Shown here: piece by piece, positions 42,636 to 45,484 of the stretch
How positions within the stretch are numbered: position 1 is the first letter of the stretch
How the letters are laid out: each line of letters opens with the position of its first letter
Assembly (NCBI RefSeq): GCF_003324165.1
Contig: NW_025407864.1
Coordinates: forward strand, 1-45,484
Reading direction: 5' to 3'
Length of the DNA stretch: 45,484 bases
Source of the DNA: Naegleria lovaniensis
Lineage: Eukaryota; Heterolobosea; Eutetramitea; Acrasida; Naegleriidae
The notes under the pieces: generated by a model
What the model was told of the DNA's origin: nothing
What the model saw: only the letters and a program-made list of their open reading frames with translations
The model's database searches: none
Made by a program: the position numbers and the translations under genes

Positions 42636-43517
42636 ATGGGTGCTTTATTTTCCAAATTGTGGGAATTGTTTAACGGCAAACAATTAGAAATTTTGATGGT
42701 CGGACTGGCCAACAGCGGAAAGACCACCTTGTTGAATGTTATCAGTGATAATGAACCAGGTGATACATTACCAACAGTGGGTGTCAATGTTAGACATGTA
42801 AAGAAAGGAAACGTTACAATGAAAGGTGAGTGTATTGAGAGCCGTTCGAGTAGTAGTAATAGTAGCATGATGACATGTGATCATATTTTCAATGATTTTC
42901 TGTGGATATGATTATATATTACATATTGTTAAAATCATCATGATGGGTTGTTATCATCATTGTCCATGATGGTTGCCTCATTCCACTCCGTTCAATCGTG
43001 TCACTGATTTTGAACTGTTGCACAATTTGTGGCGTGTCACGACGACATGACTGGATGACAGTGATGGACCTCGGTGGTCAAGAGAGATTTAGAAATTTGG
43101 TAGGTTTCCACGCTAAAATGATTTTGATTTTTGATGATCATGATTCAAAAACATCGTACTTCTCTGATTCAATAATGATGCAAAATAACAATTACATTGA
43201 AACAGTGGGTCCAACATTCTGGCAGTTGTCAAGTTGTGATATTTGTTGTTGATGGTGCCGATATTGACAAGGTTCCAGAAGCAAAACGAGAACTTCACAA
43301 ACTGTTAGAAAACAAAGATTTGGAAGGAAAGCCAGTGTTGATTGTTTTGAACAAGATTGATATTGAACGAAGATTTACAAAGGACGACATTGTCAAACAC
43401 ATGAATTTGGATTATATTGACAATAAGAAGAATCCTTGGGCTGTCATTCCAATTTCTGCTTTACACAAGACCAATATTACCGATGTTGTGGATTGGTTGA
43501 TTAAGCAAACTAAATAA
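42636..43517 (+). CDS. ARL8: ARL8-type small GTPase
   Basis: Three exons, 42636-42825, 43062-43099 and 43206-43517, giving 179 residues. Phases (1, 0) and GT-AG ends all agree. The middle exon is only 38 bases. ARL8 is an Arf-like GTPase of lysosomes that links them to kinesin and to the HOPS tether. Visible are the P-loop GLANSGKTT, TLPTVGVNV (switch I), MDLGGQERFRNLW across the second splice (switch II) and NKID for guanine binding. The N-terminus MGALFSKLW is amphipathic, as expected for membrane insertion. The length fits the 186-residue animal ARL8. The residue after the initiator Met is Gly, which would allow myristoylation as in Arf proteins. Confidence 0.9.
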
Positions 43518-43788
43518 TAATAAGGAATGAATATAAATCTATTTATTAAACATGACATGCCAAAGAGTCTTTTCAATAAGCCCGAGAAGCGCTGTCCAAC
43601 ACTGAAAAGAACAATTTCGAACTCTCAGTTTGAGAAAATGTCTGTGTGGCACAGACTCGATTGTGAATCTTCGTTCATGCATCTTCTCTCTTCTGATTGC
43701 CGAGAAATCATCTCTGAACTATTTCTCATCAATAGTATTGTTTTCACAGCAAGTCCATCCCAACTTAACAATTTTCACAAAACAAAAA

Positions 43789-44778
43789 ATGATCAAATTA
43801 CTCAATGCTGAAGAGTCTCGTCTCATTGATGTGGCTCTCATGGGAGAGGAATATGGATTTTCAAATGATCAATTGATGGAAATGGCAGGTAAATATGAGA
43901 AGATCTTTTTGAAACTACAACTTTTTGAATTAATATTCATCACGTTGATCATCGGGTTTTTAAACCAACTTTATGAACCTTTTGAAAAATTCCGAATGGA
44001 ATGATCATGATTTCCAAATAGGCATGTCAGTGGCTCATTCATGTGTTCAAACATTTCCTCTTTCTCAATTTTCACCCAAATTTTTAGGTAAGAGTTTTTA
44101 TTGTTGTTGAAACCACTCGTTGATGATTTTAAAATGGATCTGGTTCCGATGAAATGAAAATTGGTATGTTCACGATTTATAGTTATTTGTGGACCACAAA
44201 ATAATGGAGGTGATGGTTTAGTAGCTGCTCGCCATTTAAAACATTTTGGATATGAACCGGTCATTTTGTATCCAAAAAAAGAATCTGCAGAAAAAGATTT
44301 ATTTAAGAGACTCATTTTGCAATGCACAACTTTGGGAATTTCAATTTATTTCAGCTTGAGTGAATTGTTACAGAATTATTCCTTGACAGATTTTACTTTT
44401 ATTTTGGATGCCATTTTTGGTTATTCTTTTTCTGGTAAATCAGGAATTCGAGAGCCTTTCAAAACAGTGATTGAAACTGTCAAAAAACCAGAATATTCAT
44501 CAATTCCAATTGTTTGCATTGACATTCCAAGCGGATGGGAAATTGATATCATAGATGTTGATGAAAATTTAAAACTTGGTTTAAGATGTGACATTTTAGT
44601 GTCATTGCCTTCTCCAAAATTATGTTCATTGAACTTTAGGGGAAGACATTTCATTGGAGGGCGATTCATGCCTCCTCAACTGTTGAAAAAATTTGGAGTT
44701 GATTTACCACCCTACAAGGGCACAGATATTATAATGGAAATTAGTTCAGACATGTTGAAAATGCCATCAACTGATTAA
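43789..44778 (+). CDS. NAXE: NAD(P)H-hydrate epimerase (YjeF-N type)
   Basis: Three exons, 43789-43888, 44022-44087 and 44183-44778, phase-1 introns at both junctions, giving 253 residues. The enzyme interconverts R and S forms of hydrated NADPH so that a dehydratase can repair them. The N-terminal LMEMAG block is followed across the splice by MSVAHS. Exon 3 opens with VICGPQNNGGDGLVAARHL, the strongly conserved glycine-rich motif of YjeF_N proteins. A further family segment, IVCIDIPSGWEID, holds the catalytic Asp region. The ATG at 43789 begins at an expected position, with no obvious mitochondrial signal. No YjeF_C kinase domain is attached. Confidence 0.9.
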
Positions 44779-44871
44779 ATTTTAATTGTTGCTTCAATAA
44801 ATAAGAACGAAAATGCTATCAACTGATTAAATTTTGAAATGTCGCGACTATGAACCATTTGCTCAGTGTAG

Positions 44872-45446
44872 TTAAAAACTCTCGATCAAAATGTCACAAT
44901 AATTATAAACTGGATTGTTTTGCCTAATGGAGGCTAATAAATTTCCAAAAAACCAATTCTGTCTCTTCAAATGTGAATACTTTTTCACAAACACACAAAA
45001 AAAGTCACTTGAATTTTGAGTGGATAAAAACCATTTGAAATGTGGCGGAAGAGGTGGGGCCATAATCAGTCGAACAGGTTGCAAACTCGACTTGGCACAA
45101 TAAATTTCTCGATTCGAAGTCAAGAAGAAGCAATGGCTGCGCGATGCTCGAACACTCTCGACATGTTCAAAGAGCGGTAATTCAAGTCTAATTCGTGTCA
45201 AAATTTCATAAGCTGGATCTACAGAAAACAGTTGATGGTTGTCTGTCAAAATGACAATCTTGTCGCTAAATGTTGCACATTGCAATACCTTGTATGGTAA
45301 AGAATGCAACTCAAAGGAACCAAATGCTGTTGGACTCAAATAAAAATCTCCATTCTCACACACAATAGCAATCGTTTGATCCGTTCCACTAATTTGTTTG
45401 ATTTTAGAAGAGAATTTAGTATTGGCTTGTTGAACGGTTTTTTTGC
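44872..45446 (-). CDS. RCC1-like repeat protein, 3' exon only
   Basis: The 3'-terminal exon of a gene continuing leftwards in transcription from beyond the window edge. The frame from 45446 is open for 191 codons to the TAA at 44874-44872. Just before 45446 a TGA lies in frame, and there is a CCAG/GC splice acceptor there. No ATG lies early in the exon, so an upstream exon must exist. Repeated blades such as ISGTDQTIAIVCENGDFYLS and TFSDKIVILTDNHQLFS resemble degenerate RCC1 repeats of a seven-blade propeller. The C-terminus (last about 60 residues) does not. RCC1-type identity is moderate because the GxN core is weak. Confidence 0.5.
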
Positions 45447-45484
45447 CTGGAATTCAGTTCCAGTAAGCTTGGTTATTTTTTTTG

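Noticed and set aside
43527-43811. 94-codon plus-strand frame between ARL8 and NAXE
   Set aside because: Overlaps the NAXE start in another frame and shows no conserved sequence.
1-45484. tRNA, rRNA or CRISPR features
   Set aside because: No A/B-box pairs with cloverleaf potential, no rRNA blocks and no regularly spaced repeats were found by eye.

Overview
The window looks like nuclear DNA of a heterolobosean amoeba, most likely a Naegleria species. It is AT-rich and gene-dense. Genes are closely spaced on both strands with few, short, phase-preserving GT-AG introns (donors mostly GTAAGT). The gene content is eukaryotic: a TFIIIB Brf1 subunit, NADP isocitrate dehydrogenase, an ARL8 GTPase, NAD(P)HX epimerase, an MBOAT acyltransferase and a FERRY3/C12orf4 homologue. 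Alongside these are amoeba-style accessory genes: a VWA/alpha-kinase, DUF4116 repeats, an ankyrin-kinase-HECT fusion and a GTPase/U-box fusion. The genus is inferred from style and repertoire, not from a database match.

Layout. 1-3.1 kb is decayed sequence: a gene broken by several frame changes, then the C-terminal half of a piggyBac-like transposase with a frameshift. 3.1-7.6 kb (minus) is an ankyrin/coiled-coil/protein-kinase/HECT gene whose 5' part holds a tandem exon-intron duplication. 7.9-10.1 kb is Brf1. 10.7-17.5 kb holds a type I membrane protein with a lysosome-type tail, a small secreted protein, a secreted beta-helix protein (three exons, likely GPI-anchored) and an L,D-transpeptidase-like protein with a peptidoglycan-binding-like N-terminus. 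17.7-25.5 kb is a cluster: VWA-alpha-kinase-RRM, two tandem Nudix proteins, a VP39-like cap 2'-O-methyltransferase of the large-DNA-virus type, and a VWA paralogue without the kinase. 25.7-30 kb has a DUF4116 repeat protein and a GTPase-coiled-coil-U-box protein. 30.2-36.3 kb has an MBOAT lysophospholipid acyltransferase and, divergently, a receptor-like kinase with a one-base frameshift. 36.8-45.4 kb is mainly housekeeping: IDH, FERRY3-like, an unknown gene, ARL8, NAXE and a partial RCC1-like gene.

The most unusual signal is in the two copies of the ankyrin intron (6760-7009 and 7103-7349). Each contains three acceptor/donor pairs separated by exactly 3 bases. If these are single-codon micro-exons they encode Tyr/Phe-Gly-Gly, which are the three residues the spliced ankyrin repeats otherwise lack. 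The second most interesting is the 17.7-25.5 kb cluster, which combines cap methylation, Nudix, RRM and alpha-kinase functions and could be a coordinated RNA-cap system. That link is inference from adjacency and family knowledge.
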